From Thermodesulfovibrio sp. 3462-1 (GTDB lineage: Bacteria; Nitrospirota; Thermodesulfovibrionia; Thermodesulfovibrionales; Thermodesulfovibrionaceae), in contig NZ_CP144374.1 of assembly GCF_040451425.1 (NCBI RefSeq), positions 372,001 through 436,000 on the forward strand: a stretch of DNA of 64,000 nucleotides, given 5' to 3'. Below are positions 1 through 8,776 of the stretch, piece by piece (within the stretch, counting starts at the first letter, position 1; the number at the start of each line of letters is the position of its first letter). A model generated the notes under the pieces. It searched no databases. It was not told where the DNA came from and saw only the letters and a program-made list of their open reading frames with translations. Made by a program: the position numbers and the translations under genes.

Positions 1-16
1 GTAAATTTACAAAATA

Positions 17-1621
17 ATGGGAAAAATTCAAATACTTCCTGAAAGCATTGTAGGAAAAATTGCTGCAGGAGAAGTTGTTGAAAGACCTGCCAGTGTAGTA
101 AAAGAACTTATTGAAAACTCAATAGATGCAGGTGCAAACTCAATCTCTGTTTATATAAAAAATTTTGGGATTGCTGAAATAAAAGTGATTGATGATGGAG
201 AGGGCATTGCTTCTGAGGATGTTTTGCTTGCCTTTCAAAGACATGCCACAAGCAAGATAAAAGACGACAGAGATCTTATTAGAATCTCATCACTTGGATT
301 TAGAGGTGAGGCTCTTTATTCTATTGCCCGGGTAAGCAAAATAAAAATAATTACCCAGCATATAACAGAAAATACCGGCACAGAAGCCTATTTTGTTGCT
401 GGCACTTTAAAATGGCAAAAACCAGCAGTAACCAAAGGAACAACAATACAGATTACAGATCTTTTTTTTAACACTCCTGTGCGTAGGAAATTTCTTAAGT
501 CTTCTTATACTGAAAAAGCACACATTATTGAAACTTTTCAGAATTACTGTGTTGCCTATCCAGAGATTTCTTTTTCCTTATTCATTGATGAAGAGGAAAT
601 TTTAAACATACCCAGGGCAGACACAATTTATGAAAGAGTATTGCAGATTTTCGGTTCAGAAATTGTAGAAACTCTTAAATTTAAAACGATTTCAAAAGAT
701 TACTATAAAATTGAGCTTTTTATAGGAGAGAAGCCTAAAGAAAAATACAAAAAACTGCAACTGATTTTTGTAAACCGAAGGCCTGTACGGGAACAATCTA
801 TTGTGAGTACTATATACAAAGCTTTTAAACTTAATTATCCACAGTTTTTAATTTTTATAACTGTGCCACCACAGGATGTAGATTTTAATGTTCATCCAGC
901 AAAAAAGGAGGTAAGATTTCGCAATTGTCAAAAAATTCATCAGCTTATATTTAAAATGGCTGAGTTTCAGTATAAATCATCAATGGTTGCTGAAGAAACT
1001 GTACAGTGGCAGGCAGATTCATCCTATTTAGAACAGATCTCTGTTTTTTCTGCAGACTCTGCAGAATTTGAATTTTTAAATCTCGGTGATTCAATTGTTG
1101 TTGTAAAGCAACCTCAAGGAGTAATTTTTCTTGATTACCATGCTGCACATGAAAGAGTGAATTTTGAAAAAATTTTAAATAAAATGAAAGAGAAAATTGC
1201 AAAACTTGTTTTTCCTGTAATTGTTAATCTAAGCTCTGATGATTATGTTTTAATAAAAGAGAATCTGCAAATGCTTCAAGAACTGGGTATTGAAGCTCAT
1301 GATTTTGGTAAAAACTCAATAATAATCCGGGCAGTACCTGAAATTATTCAATATGCTGATATAGCAGGAATAATTGAAAGCATTGCTGTTACCATTAAAG
1401 AGGAAATTGATAAACCAGACTTTATTGAAATTAAAAGAAAAATTGCAGCTACTATCGCCTGCCACAGCTCCTTAAGGGCAAATGACAGAATTAACTGCTT
1501 TGAAATAAAAGCTTTATTGCAAGAGCTTAAAAAAACTTCTGATCCTGACCACTGTCCTCACGGAAGACCAATAAAAAAGTTTTTTTCAATTAATGAAATA
1601 AAAAAGTGGTTTTCAAGATAG
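17..1621 (+). CDS. mutL: DNA mismatch repair protein MutL
   Basis: MutL couples mismatch recognition by MutS to strand incision. The N-terminal GHKL ATPase is clear: ENSIDAG near residue 33, DDGEGI near 59 and GFRGEAL near 94. The C-terminal half carries DYHAAHER near residue 372, a variant of the DQHA(x)2E(x)4E metal site of endonuclease-type MutL with Tyr for Gln, plus later ACHSSLRA and CPHGRP motifs. I infer a nicking MutL, as in bacteria that lack MutH. At 534 aa it is at the short end of the family because the linker is short. It precedes the flagellar operon but is separated from it by 147 bp containing a sigma-54 promoter. Confidence 0.96.
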   Translation: MGKIQILPESIVGKIAAGEVVERPASVVKELIENSIDAGANSISVYIKNFGIAEIKVIDDGEGIASEDVLLAFQRHATSKIKDDRDLIRISSLGFRGEALYSIARVSKIKIITQHITENTGTEAYFVAGTLKWQKPAVTKGTTIQITDLFFNTPVRRKFLKSSYTEKAHIIETFQNYCVAYPEISFSLFIDEEEILNIPRADTIYERVLQIFGSEIVETLKFKTISKDYYKIELFIGEKPKEKYKKLQLIFVNRRPVREQSIVSTIYKAFKLNYPQFLIFITVPPQDVDFNVHPAKKEVRFRNCQKIHQLIFKMAEFQYKSSMVAEETVQWQADSSYLEQISVFSADSAEFEFLNLGDSIVVVKQPQGVIFLDYHAAHERVNFEKILNKMKEKIAKLVFPVIVNLSSDDYVLIKENLQMLQELGIEAHDFGKNSIIIRAVPEIIQYADIAGIIESIAVTIKEEIDKPDFIEIKRKIAATIACHSSLRANDRINCFEIKALLQELKKTSDPDHCPHGRPIKKFFSINEIKKWFSR

Positions 1622-1711
1622 GCTGTCAAAAACAAAATCTAAATGTCAAAAATTTGGCAATATTTAAATTTGTTTTTTTTCTAATGGTAATCTTAGACAA
1701 TTTCCAGAATC

Positions 1712-1727
1712 TGGCATAAATTATGCT
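1712..1727 (+). promoter_or_regulatory. sigma-54 promoter of the fliL operon
   Basis: TGGCATAAATTATGCT has the -24 GG at 1713-1714 and the -12 GC at 1725-1726 with exactly ten bases between them, as sigma-54 (RpoN) requires. It lies 41 bp before the fliL start, in the only gene-free stretch between mutL and the flagellar genes. Early and middle flagellar genes of many Gram-negative bacteria use RpoN with an NtrC-type activator; no such activator is in this window. A run of T at 1672-1680, inside the same gap, may mark the end of mutL transcription, but its stem is weak. Confidence 0.75.
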
Positions 1728-1768
1728 GAATGTTTTAAATTTAGAAAAGAACTCGAGGAGGTCAAGCT

Positions 1769-2266
1769 ATGCCAAAAGAAACAGCCAAATTACAAAACAA
1801 TGAAAATGAAGCAAAACAACAACCGGAAAAACCGAAGAAAAAAAGTAAATTTCTATTTTTGATTATTGCTATAGTATTGGTAGGTGGTGCAGCAGGAGCT
1901 TATTTTTTTCTCCTGGACAAAGGTAAAGGCACTGAGCATACTAAAAGCTCTACAGCAGAATCTCAGGGTGTAAATTTTGCTCTTGAACCATTTGTGGTAA
2001 ACCTGATGGATCAGGGTGGAACAAAGTATCTTAAGGTCACTGTTCAACTTGAGCTTTCTCAGGCTAAACTTGCTGAAGAGGCAAAAAACAAAACACCCCA
2101 GATAAGGGATGCTATAATAACTCTTCTTACAAATAAAACATCTGATGAATTAATTACTCCTGAGGGTAAGCTACTTCTTAAGGACGAGATAAAGCAGAGA
2201 GTGAATCAGATTCTTGGCGAAAACACAGTTAAAAATGTTTATCTTACAGATTTTGTAATGCAGTAG
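1769..2266 (+). CDS. fliL: flagellar basal body protein FliL
   Basis: FliL is an inner-membrane protein that surrounds the stator and supports motor torque. The 165-residue sequence has a charged cytoplasmic N-terminus of about 27 residues rich in Lys and Gln, one transmembrane helix (about 28-50), and a periplasmic domain with the family-typical stretch around FALEPFVVNL and a C-terminal segment ending in YLTDFVMQ. The start is set by a strong GAGGAGG Shine-Dalgarno just upstream. It is the first gene after the sigma-54 promoter and is followed two bases later by fliM, the usual fliL-fliM-fliN order. Confidence 0.93.
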   Translation: MPKETAKLQNNENEAKQQPEKPKKKSKFLFLIIAIVLVGGAAGAYFFLLDKGKGTEHTKSSTAESQGVNFALEPFVVNLMDQGGTKYLKVTVQLELSQAKLAEEAKNKTPQIRDAIITLLTNKTSDELITPEGKLLLKDEIKQRVNQILGENTVKNVYLTDFVMQ

Positions 2267-2268
2267 CC

Positions 2269-3237
2269 ATGCCAAACGACGAAATTTTATCTCAAGAAGA
2301 AATTGATGCTTTACTGAAAGGTATTTCAGGAGGAGAAGTAGAAACAGAGACAGCAGAAGTTCCTTCTGGAATAAGACCCTATGATTTTACATCTCAAGAA
2401 AAAATTGTTCGCGGTAGAATGCCTTCCCTTGATATCATCAATGAGCGTCTTGCAAGAAATTTCAGAATAGCTCTTTCTTCAGACATAAGAAAAATTGTAG
2501 AGATTGTCAATGTGAATGTTAACATAACAAAATTTTATGACTTTTTGCGTTCTGTTCCTTTCCCTTCGAGCTTAAATATCATAAAGCTTGAGCCTTTGAG
2601 AGGATTTAGTCTTGTTGTTTTTGATGCGCCAATGATTTTCTCTCTTATAGAGTTTTATTTCGGAGGTTCTGGTAAAGGATACTATAAACCTGAAGGAAGA
2701 GAGTTTACTCCAATTGAGCAGAGAATTATTCATAAAGTTGTAATGATGTTTCTTGAATCTATGGAAGAAGCATGGAAACCTGTGTTTCCTGTAAAACCTC
2801 AATACATCCGCAGTGAGATGAATCCTCAGTTCGTCACAATTGTTACACCTGTAGATGTAGTTATAGAAACAGAGTTTACGCTTGAGATTGAAACCAGAGA
2901 ATGTAAAGTTATGGTTTGCATACCTTACTCTTCTGTAGAGCCAATCAAGGAAAAACTTTACAGTGCTTTTCTTGCTGACAGAGACGAAATAGATATGAAA
3001 TGGATAGGAAGACTTAAGGCACAAATAAAACAGTGTCCTGTTAATGTAGAAGCAGTTTTAGGTAAGGTAACAATAGATTTTAAAACTTTATTGGAGCTTA
3101 AAGTAGGTGATATTGTTAATCTTCAAAAAAGAATAGACGAGGACATGGATCTGCTTGTTGAGGGTGTACCGAAGTTTAAAGGAAAGCTCGGCACATTTAA
3201 AGGAAACTATGCAATAAAAATATCAGGGGAGGCATAA
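2269..3237 (+). CDS. fliM: flagellar motor switch protein FliM
   Basis: FliM is the C-ring switch component that binds phospho-CheY and reverses rotation. The N-terminus carries the CheY-binding peptide (LSQEEIDALLKG, residues 6-17), followed by the CheC-like middle domain and a C-terminal SpoA/FliN-like domain (VNVEAVLGKVTIDFKTLLEL). The length of 322 aa is normal. The start follows the fliL stop by two bases and the stop precedes fliN by one base, so the three are translated from one message. The intact CheY-binding peptide fits the CheY gene downstream. Confidence 0.97.
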   Translation: MPNDEILSQEEIDALLKGISGGEVETETAEVPSGIRPYDFTSQEKIVRGRMPSLDIINERLARNFRIALSSDIRKIVEIVNVNVNITKFYDFLRSVPFPSSLNIIKLEPLRGFSLVVFDAPMIFSLIEFYFGGSGKGYYKPEGREFTPIEQRIIHKVVMMFLESMEEAWKPVFPVKPQYIRSEMNPQFVTIVTPVDVVIETEFTLEIETRECKVMVCIPYSSVEPIKEKLYSAFLADRDEIDMKWIGRLKAQIKQCPVNVEAVLGKVTIDFKTLLELKVGDIVNLQKRIDEDMDLLVEGVPKFKGKLGTFKGNYAIKISGEA

Positions 3238-3238
3238 A

Positions 3239-3652
3239 ATGGAGGAAAAAGAAGTTAAAGAAACTACAGACGAAAATTTTGAAGAAGAGCTTGATATGGC
3301 AAAAGCTCTTGAAATGGAAAAGGCAATGAAGCAGCAGCAAGTGCAAACTCCTCAGATAGACGAATTTACTCTAACTCAAGAAAAACCCAAGATAAGAGAC
3401 ATAGAATTCATTCTTGATATTCCACTTGAATTAACTGTTGTTATTGGTTCTACAAAAATTCTTGTTCAGGAGCTTCTTCAGTTAACCCAGGGTTCTGTGG
3501 TAGCACTTGATAAACTTGCTGGAGAACCAATGGAGGTCTATGTTAATGGAAAGCTCATTGGAAGAGGTGAGGTAGTTGTGGTTAATGAAAAGTTTGGAAT
3601 CAGGATTACTGATATTATAAGCCCGCAGGAAAGAGTAAAACAACTTGGATGA
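3239..3652 (+). CDS. fliN: flagellar motor switch protein FliN
   Basis: FliN forms the base of the C-ring with FliM and helps dock export cargo. The 137-residue protein has an acidic, Gln-rich N-terminal tail of about 50 residues and a SpoA domain (about 58-135) with the typical IPLELTVVIGSTK start, VNGKLIGRGEVVVV and FGIRITDI. It follows fliM by one base, and an SD-like GGGGAGG overlaps the end of fliM. No unusual features. Confidence 0.95.
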   Translation: MEEKEVKETTDENFEEELDMAKALEMEKAMKQQQVQTPQIDEFTLTQEKPKIRDIEFILDIPLELTVVIGSTKILVQELLQLTQGSVVALDKLAGEPMEVYVNGKLIGRGEVVVVNEKFGIRITDIISPQERVKQLG

Positions 3653-3660
3653 GGTGAGAA

Positions 3661-4665
3661 GTGGAGTATTTCAAGCTCATAGCATCTTTAATTTTTATTA
3701 TTGCAGCCCTTTTCATTGTTCTCAGATTAATGAAAAATAAGATAAACCCGGGTAAAGGATTTATTCAGATTGTTTATTATCAACCAATAGGTTACAAAAA
3801 AGGCATAGGTGTTGTAAAAGCCTTTGATGAATATCTTTTAGTAGGAATTTCAGAAAATGGAATCAATCTATTAAGTAAACTTGATCCTTCAAAGATTAAA
3901 GTAATTTTTGAGGCAGAACAAACAGAAGAAAAAACTGTCTGGAAAAAAATTTTTAAAGGTGGCTTATTCTGTCTTGGTTTTATCTTAACGCCAGCTTTTT
4001 CATTTGCAGCACCTCAAGCTCAAGGTGGACTTTTTGGATTTTCATCTGCTGTTGATATTCTTGTATTTATCACTTTACTTAGCTTTCTACCTGCAATTTT
4101 GATTATGATGACTTCTTTTACAAGAATTGTTATAGTTCTATCACTTTTAAGACAGGCTCTTGGAACACCTGCTGTTCCACCAAATCAGGTAATCATAGGT
4201 CTTGCATTATTTCTCACACTTTTTATAATGTCTCCAACTATTGATAGGGTTTACAATGAAGCCTATGTCCCTCTTTCAAAAAAAGAAATAACAATGCAAG
4301 AGGCAATCAACAGAGCCTCAGTTCCATTTAAAGAATTTATGTTAAAGCAGACAAGGCAGAAGGACCTTGCATTATTTCTTAAACTTTCAAAAACTGAGGT
4401 AAAACCTGCAACTCCGATGGATTTACCAATGAAGATTGTTGTGCCTGCCTTTGCTCTTGGTGAACTTAAAAGAGCCTTTGAAATAGGATTTTTAATTTTT
4501 TTACCTTTTTTGGTTATTGATATTGTTGTGGCAAGTATATTGCTTTCAATGGGTATGTTTATGGTACCACCAGTTATGATATCAATGCCTTTTAAATTAC
4601 TACTTTTTGTTCTGGTTGATGGATGGCAGTTAATAATTGGCTCTCTTGCAGGAGGTTTTAAATGA
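3661..4665 (+). CDS. fliP: fused FliO-FliP flagellar export protein
   Basis: FliP is a core subunit of the flagellar type III export gate, and FliO is the membrane factor needed for its assembly. This single 334-residue frame holds both. Residues 1-95 look like FliO: one membrane helix at about 5-22, then a small basic domain with VKAFDEYLLVGISENGINLL. From about residue 98 the sequence is FliP: a signal-peptide-like segment ending in SFAAPQ, then transmembrane helices with TSFTRIVIVLSLLRQALGTP and a C-terminal DIVVASILLSMGM. The GTG start follows GAGGTGA. I found no ATG, GTG or TTG at the FliP boundary that would give a separate FliP. It overlaps fliQ by four bases. Confidence 0.9.
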   Translation: MEYFKLIASLIFIIAALFIVLRLMKNKINPGKGFIQIVYYQPIGYKKGIGVVKAFDEYLLVGISENGINLLSKLDPSKIKVIFEAEQTEEKTVWKKIFKGGLFCLGFILTPAFSFAAPQAQGGLFGFSSAVDILVFITLLSFLPAILIMMTSFTRIVIVLSLLRQALGTPAVPPNQVIIGLALFLTLFIMSPTIDRVYNEAYVPLSKKEITMQEAINRASVPFKEFMLKQTRQKDLALFLKLSKTEVKPATPMDLPMKIVVPAFALGELKRAFEIGFLIFLPFLVIDIVVASILLSMGMFMVPPVMISMPFKLLLFVLVDGWQLIIGSLAGGFK

Positions 4666-4931
4666 CAGTAGAGTTTTTAAACTATATATCAAAACAAACC
4701 TTTGAGACAATACTTTTAGTTGGTGGTCCTGTTCTTTTGGTAAGCCTTATTGTTGGTCTTGTTATTGGTTTATTTCAGGCAATTACACAGTTACAGGAGA
4801 TGACAATTAGCTTTGTTCCAAAAGTTATTGCTGTTTTCCTAACTCTTCTTCTTACAATTCCATGGATGGTCAATATAATGACAAAATTCACACGGGGAAT
4901 TTTTGAGAATCTTTCCTTATATGTAAAATGA
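4662..4931 (+). CDS. fliQ: flagellar export protein FliQ
   Basis: FliQ is a small export-gate subunit that packs around FliP and FliR. The 89-residue protein is of standard length with two membrane helices (about 15-40 and 50-75) and the family segment FQAITQLQEMTISFVPK. Its ATG overlaps the fliP stop and its own stop overlaps the fliR start in ATGA arrangements, indicating translational coupling of fliP-fliQ-fliR. Confidence 0.96.
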   Translation: MTVEFLNYISKQTFETILLVGGPVLLVSLIVGLVIGLFQAITQLQEMTISFVPKVIAVFLTLLLTIPWMVNIMTKFTRGIFENLSLYVK

Positions 4932-5659
4932 ACTACCTGGAGTTACTTACAACTGAGATTTATAAATTTATTCCTGTTTTTATCAGAGTTTCTGTAATTG
5001 TGTTTTTTCTTCCATATATTGGAAGTAGAACAGTTCCTTTAATTTTTAGATTCTTTTTTGCCTTTTCAGTAGCTGTTGCAATTATGCCATTTGTCCCTGA
5101 GAAGGAAGAAAATTTTTTAATTTCTCTATTTAATGCTGTGGTTTTTGGATTAGCCATTGGTTTAATGGTAAGAGTTATAATAGCAGCAGTTGAGACAGCC
5201 TCTCAATGGATGAGCATGCAGATAGGTTTTGCAGTTGCCAATGTTTTTAATCCTCAGTTTGGTGAACTTATGGGACCGCTTACTGTTTTTTATGAGATGT
5301 TTATGATAGTCCTATTTTTTTCTCTTGATCTGCATCTAAGTCTTGTAGAAGTTATGGTTAAGACATTTGAGGCACCAGCAAAATTTTCATTTGCAGGAAA
5401 TGTAATTGAGTTTTCCTATCTTCTTTTTCCTCTGGCATTAAAACTTTCAGCGCCTGTGCTACTTGTTCAAGTTTTGATGAATCTTGGACTTGGATTTCTA
5501 TCAAGAATCATGCCTCAGGCAAATGTTTTTTTTGTAGGATTTCCTCTATTGCTTATAACAGGAATTGCAATTGTGTGGTTAAGTATTCCTATTTTTACAA
5601 TGGTTATTTCAAAGGCATTTTTAAATCTTAAAGACGCTTTAATGGGTTTGCTGAGGTAA
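4928..5659 (+). CDS. fliR: flagellar export protein FliR
   Basis: FliR completes the export gate with FliP and FliQ. The 243 residues contain about six hydrophobic helices and the conserved central segment around QMSIGFAVANVFNPQ-like sequence (here SMQIGFAVANVFNPQFGE). The C-terminus is a cytoplasmic tail after IPIFTMVISKAF. The start overlaps the fliQ stop; flhB begins three bases after the fliR stop. Standard length and no anomalies. Confidence 0.96.
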   Translation: MNYLELLTTEIYKFIPVFIRVSVIVFFLPYIGSRTVPLIFRFFFAFSVAVAIMPFVPEKEENFLISLFNAVVFGLAIGLMVRVIIAAVETASQWMSMQIGFAVANVFNPQFGELMGPLTVFYEMFMIVLFFSLDLHLSLVEVMVKTFEAPAKFSFAGNVIEFSYLLFPLALKLSAPVLLVQVLMNLGLGFLSRIMPQANVFFVGFPLLLITGIAIVWLSIPIFTMVISKAFLNLKDALMGLLR

Positions 5660-5662
5660 TAT

Positions 5663-6718
5663 ATGCCAGAAGAACTTCAAGAACGAACAGAGCAAGCTAC
5701 TCCGCGAAGACGGGAAAAAGCAAGACAAAAAGGTGAAGTTCCAAGAAGCAGGGAACTTACAAGCATAGTTGGTCCGTGTATGATTCTTCTTTATTTTGTT
5801 TTTTCAGGGACATTTTTAGTTTCAATAATAAACCACATGAAAGAGTCATTTATAAGGGTGAAAAATCCAGAATTTGTGAGCATTCTTGTAATCATAAAAG
5901 AGGAGACAAAATGGTTTCTCCTGCAGTTTGCGCCAATTGGAGGAATTCTTTTGTTTGCTGTTTTAGTTGTTCACTTTGTTCAAACAGGTTTTCTTTTTAC
6001 AGGAGCTCCTCTGGTTCCAGATTTGTCAAGAATAAGTCCACTTAAAGGCATAAAAAGGATGTTTTCTCTCAATGCTTTATTTGAAACACTAAAGGGAATT
6101 TTCAAATTGGTTGCTTTGGGATTGGTAATATATTTTGTTTTAAAAAAAGATGTCAATATTTTGCCGCTTTTGGTTGATATGGATGTAAAAGCTATTGCCG
6201 GGATTTCATTTCAAAAGATTTACCAGCTCATGCTTGCATGCCTTATAATGCTTACTGTTTTTGCAGGTATAGATTTTGCATATCAGAGGTGGCAGTATGA
6301 AAGAAATTTAAGAATGACAAAACAGGAAATAAAAGAAGAATTTAAAGAGACAGAGGGTTCACCAATGGTTAGAGCAAGAATAAGAAGTCTTCAAAGAGAA
6401 ATGGCTCGAAAAAGAATGATGCAGGAAGTGCCAAAGGCAGATGTTGTTATAACAAACCCTCTTCATATTGCTGTATGTATAAAGTATGATTCAAAGAATA
6501 TGAACGCTCCTCAGGTAGTTGCAAAGGGAGCAAATATTCTTGCTGAAAAAATAAAAGAAATTGCAAGGGCAGCAGGTGTACCAATTTATGAAAACAAGCC
6601 TCTTGCAAGGGCTTTATATAAAATTCCTGTTGGAGGAGAGATTCCAGAAGCTCTTTATAAGGCAGTTGCAACAATTTTAGCAACTGTTTATAGACTTAAA
6701 GGGAGACAGATTGCATGA
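5663..6718 (+). CDS. flhB: flagellar export switch protein FlhB, NPLH variant
   Basis: FlhB sits on the export gate and switches substrate class from rod/hook to filament after it cleaves itself. The protein (351 aa) has the usual basic N-terminus (EQATPRRREKARQKGEVPRS), four membrane helices and a soluble C-domain. The cleavage motif, normally Asn-Pro-Thr-His, reads N265-P266-L267-H268 here (codons AAC CCT CTT CAT at 6455-6466). The Asn-Pro bond that is cut and the His are kept; only Thr is replaced. Its stop overlaps the flhA start (ATGA). Confidence 0.96.
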   Translation: MPEELQERTEQATPRRREKARQKGEVPRSRELTSIVGPCMILLYFVFSGTFLVSIINHMKESFIRVKNPEFVSILVIIKEETKWFLLQFAPIGGILLFAVLVVHFVQTGFLFTGAPLVPDLSRISPLKGIKRMFSLNALFETLKGIFKLVALGLVIYFVLKKDVNILPLLVDMDVKAIAGISFQKIYQLMLACLIMLTVFAGIDFAYQRWQYERNLRMTKQEIKEEFKETEGSPMVRARIRSLQREMARKRMMQEVPKADVVITNPLHIAVCIKYDSKNMNAPQVVAKGANILAEKIKEIARAAGVPIYENKPLARALYKIPVGGEIPEALYKAVATILATVYRLKGRQIA

Positions 6719-8766
6719 ACATAATGAATTATATAAGAAGTGATGTTCTTGTTGCTGTTGGTATAATTCTTATACTTATTTTCATGATTGTGCCAATTCC
6801 TCCCTTTATGCTTGATTTATCTCTTACAATGAGCATAACTATCTCTATTCTAATTATTCTTGTTGCATCATATGTAAGAAGACCACTTGATTTTTCCGTA
6901 TTTCCTTCAGTTTTATTAATTGCAACCTTAATGAGACTTTCACTGAACATTGCCTCAACCAGACTTATTCTTACTCGTGGAGAGCTTGGCACAGAAGCAG
7001 CAGGTAAGGTTATCAAAGCCTTTGGAGAATTTGTTGTAAGTGGAAACTTTGTAGTTGGCCTGATTGTGTTTTTAATTCTTGTAATCATTAACTTTATCGT
7101 AATTACGAAAGGTGCTGGAAGAATTGCTGAAGTTTCAGCCCGTTTTACTCTTGATGCAATGCCTGGAAAACAGATGAGTATTGATGCAGACTTAAATGCA
7201 GGTCTTATTGATGAAAAAGAGGCAAGGCGCAGAAGAGAAGAAATAAGCAGAGAAGCAGATTTCTATGGTGCAATGGATGGTGCAAGCAAGTTTATTCGTG
7301 GAGATGCAATTGCTGCGATAATTATTATGATTATAAACATTGTTGGCGGAATATTAATTGGAGTGCTTCAGAAGGGTATGTCCATAACTGATGCTGTGCA
7401 AACCTATGTAATTCTTACAATTGGTGATGGATTGGCAGCACAGATTCCTGCCCTGATTACATCAACAGCAGCAGGTATTGTTGTAAGCAGGGCAGCAACA
7501 GAGTCAAATCTTGGAGAGGATATTCTCAAACAGCTTTTTAAAAATCCTAAAACTCTTGCAACTGCTTCAGGAGTGCTTCTTTTACTTGGTTTGATTCCAG
7601 GACTTCCTCACTTTCCCTTTATAATTATCTCAGCTGTCTCTGGTGCAATAGCATATCTGCTTTTAACCAGAGAGAAAAAGGAAAAGGAAGTGCCTACTGT
7701 AGCTGCACCTGAAGAAAAACCTTTAACAGTTGAAGCTCAACTTGAGAGTCTTTTAAAAGTTGATCCAATCTCCCTTGAAATAGGATACAGTCTTATTCCA
7801 CTTGTTGAAGGAGAGAGCTCTCTTGTTGAACGAATTCGTTCTTTGAGGAAACAGATTGCAATGGAAATGGGCTATATAGTTCCATCAATTCATATAAAAG
7901 ACAATCTAATGCTTAAGCCTTCCCAATACAGTATTCTTATAAAAGGAGTTGAGATAGCAACATCAGAGATAATTCCTGGAAAATTCCTTGCAATTGGCGC
8001 CCGTCCTACTAAAGAACTTGATGGAATTCCAACAAAGGATCCTGCCTTTCATGTGGATGCTCTTTGGATTGATGAAAAAGATGTATCAAAGGCACAGATG
8101 CTTGGTTTTACAGTTGTTGATGCATCCTCTGTTATTGTTACTCATTTAAGGGAAATTTTGAAAAATTATGGTTATGAACTTCTTGGAAAACAAGAAACCC
8201 AGAGACTTCTTGATAATCTTGCAAAAACCCATCCAAGAGTTGTTGATGATTTAATTCCAAATCTTTTAACTCTTTCTCAGGTTCAGAAGGTTTTACAGAA
8301 TCTTTTAAGAGAAAGAGTTTCTATAAGAGATTTACAGACAATACTTGAGACTCTTGCAGAGTATGCAAGCATAACAAAGGATCCTGACATTTTAACAGAG
8401 TATGTCAGACAGGCATTGTCAAGAAGAATAACAAAAAGCCTCCAGAATCCTGACGGTTCAATTTCTGCAATTTTATTTGATCCTTCTCTGGAGAGGACTT
8501 TCATTGAATCGTTACAAACAACTCCTCAGGGCACAGTTTTTGCTCCAGATCCTGTTTTAATGGAAAAAACTCTTGAAAAGGTAAAGGCAGTGGCTGATGA
8601 AGCCACAGTTAAAGGATATCAGCCAGTTTTAATATGTTCCCAGGCAATAAGAAGATTTATAAAAAGGGCAATGGAAAGGATAGCTCCTTCTTTGCCTGTG
8701 ATATCACCACAGGAAATATCTTCAGGGGTAAAAATATTGATGCTTGCTACAGTAAAGCCTGATTAA
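6715..8766 (+). CDS. flhA: flagellar biosynthesis protein FlhA
   Basis: FlhA is the large export-gate subunit; its cytoplasmic ring binds chaperone-substrate complexes. At 683 aa it is full length. The N-terminal half has about eight membrane helices and the strongly conserved loop KGAGRIAEVSARFTLDAMPG followed by KQMSIDADLNAGLIDEKEAR. The C-terminal cytoplasmic part starts near residue 330 and ends with LATVKPD. It overlaps flhB by four bases, and flhF follows 10 bases later with its own SD, a common gene order. Confidence 0.97.
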   Translation: MNIMNYIRSDVLVAVGIILILIFMIVPIPPFMLDLSLTMSITISILIILVASYVRRPLDFSVFPSVLLIATLMRLSLNIASTRLILTRGELGTEAAGKVIKAFGEFVVSGNFVVGLIVFLILVIINFIVITKGAGRIAEVSARFTLDAMPGKQMSIDADLNAGLIDEKEARRRREEISREADFYGAMDGASKFIRGDAIAAIIIMIINIVGGILIGVLQKGMSITDAVQTYVILTIGDGLAAQIPALITSTAAGIVVSRAATESNLGEDILKQLFKNPKTLATASGVLLLLGLIPGLPHFPFIIISAVSGAIAYLLLTREKKEKEVPTVAAPEEKPLTVEAQLESLLKVDPISLEIGYSLIPLVEGESSLVERIRSLRKQIAMEMGYIVPSIHIKDNLMLKPSQYSILIKGVEIATSEIIPGKFLAIGARPTKELDGIPTKDPAFHVDALWIDEKDVSKAQMLGFTVVDASSVIVTHLREILKNYGYELLGKQETQRLLDNLAKTHPRVVDDLIPNLLTLSQVQKVLQNLLRERVSIRDLQTILETLAEYASITKDPDILTEYVRQALSRRITKSLQNPDGSISAILFDPSLERTFIESLQTTPQGTVFAPDPVLMEKTLEKVKAVADEATVKGYQPVLICSQAIRRFIKRAMERIAPSLPVISPQEISSGVKILMLATVKPD

Positions 8767-8776
8767 GGAGGTTGCT

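Noticed and set aside
1652-1680. AT-rich dyad with T-run after mutL as a terminator
   Set aside because: The possible stem (AAATTT with AAATTT) is only six A-T pairs; too weak to list as a separate feature.
2572-3024. 150-codon minus-strand frame inside fliM
   Set aside because: Opposite-strand shadow of a well-conserved gene; no SD and no recognisable domain.
3950-3990. Internal start giving a separate FliP
   Set aside because: No ATG, GTG or TTG in frame near the FliP signal peptide, and no SD there.
6729-7088. 119-codon minus-strand frame inside flhA
   Set aside because: Shadow frame; composition mirrors the hydrophobic FlhA codons on the other strand.
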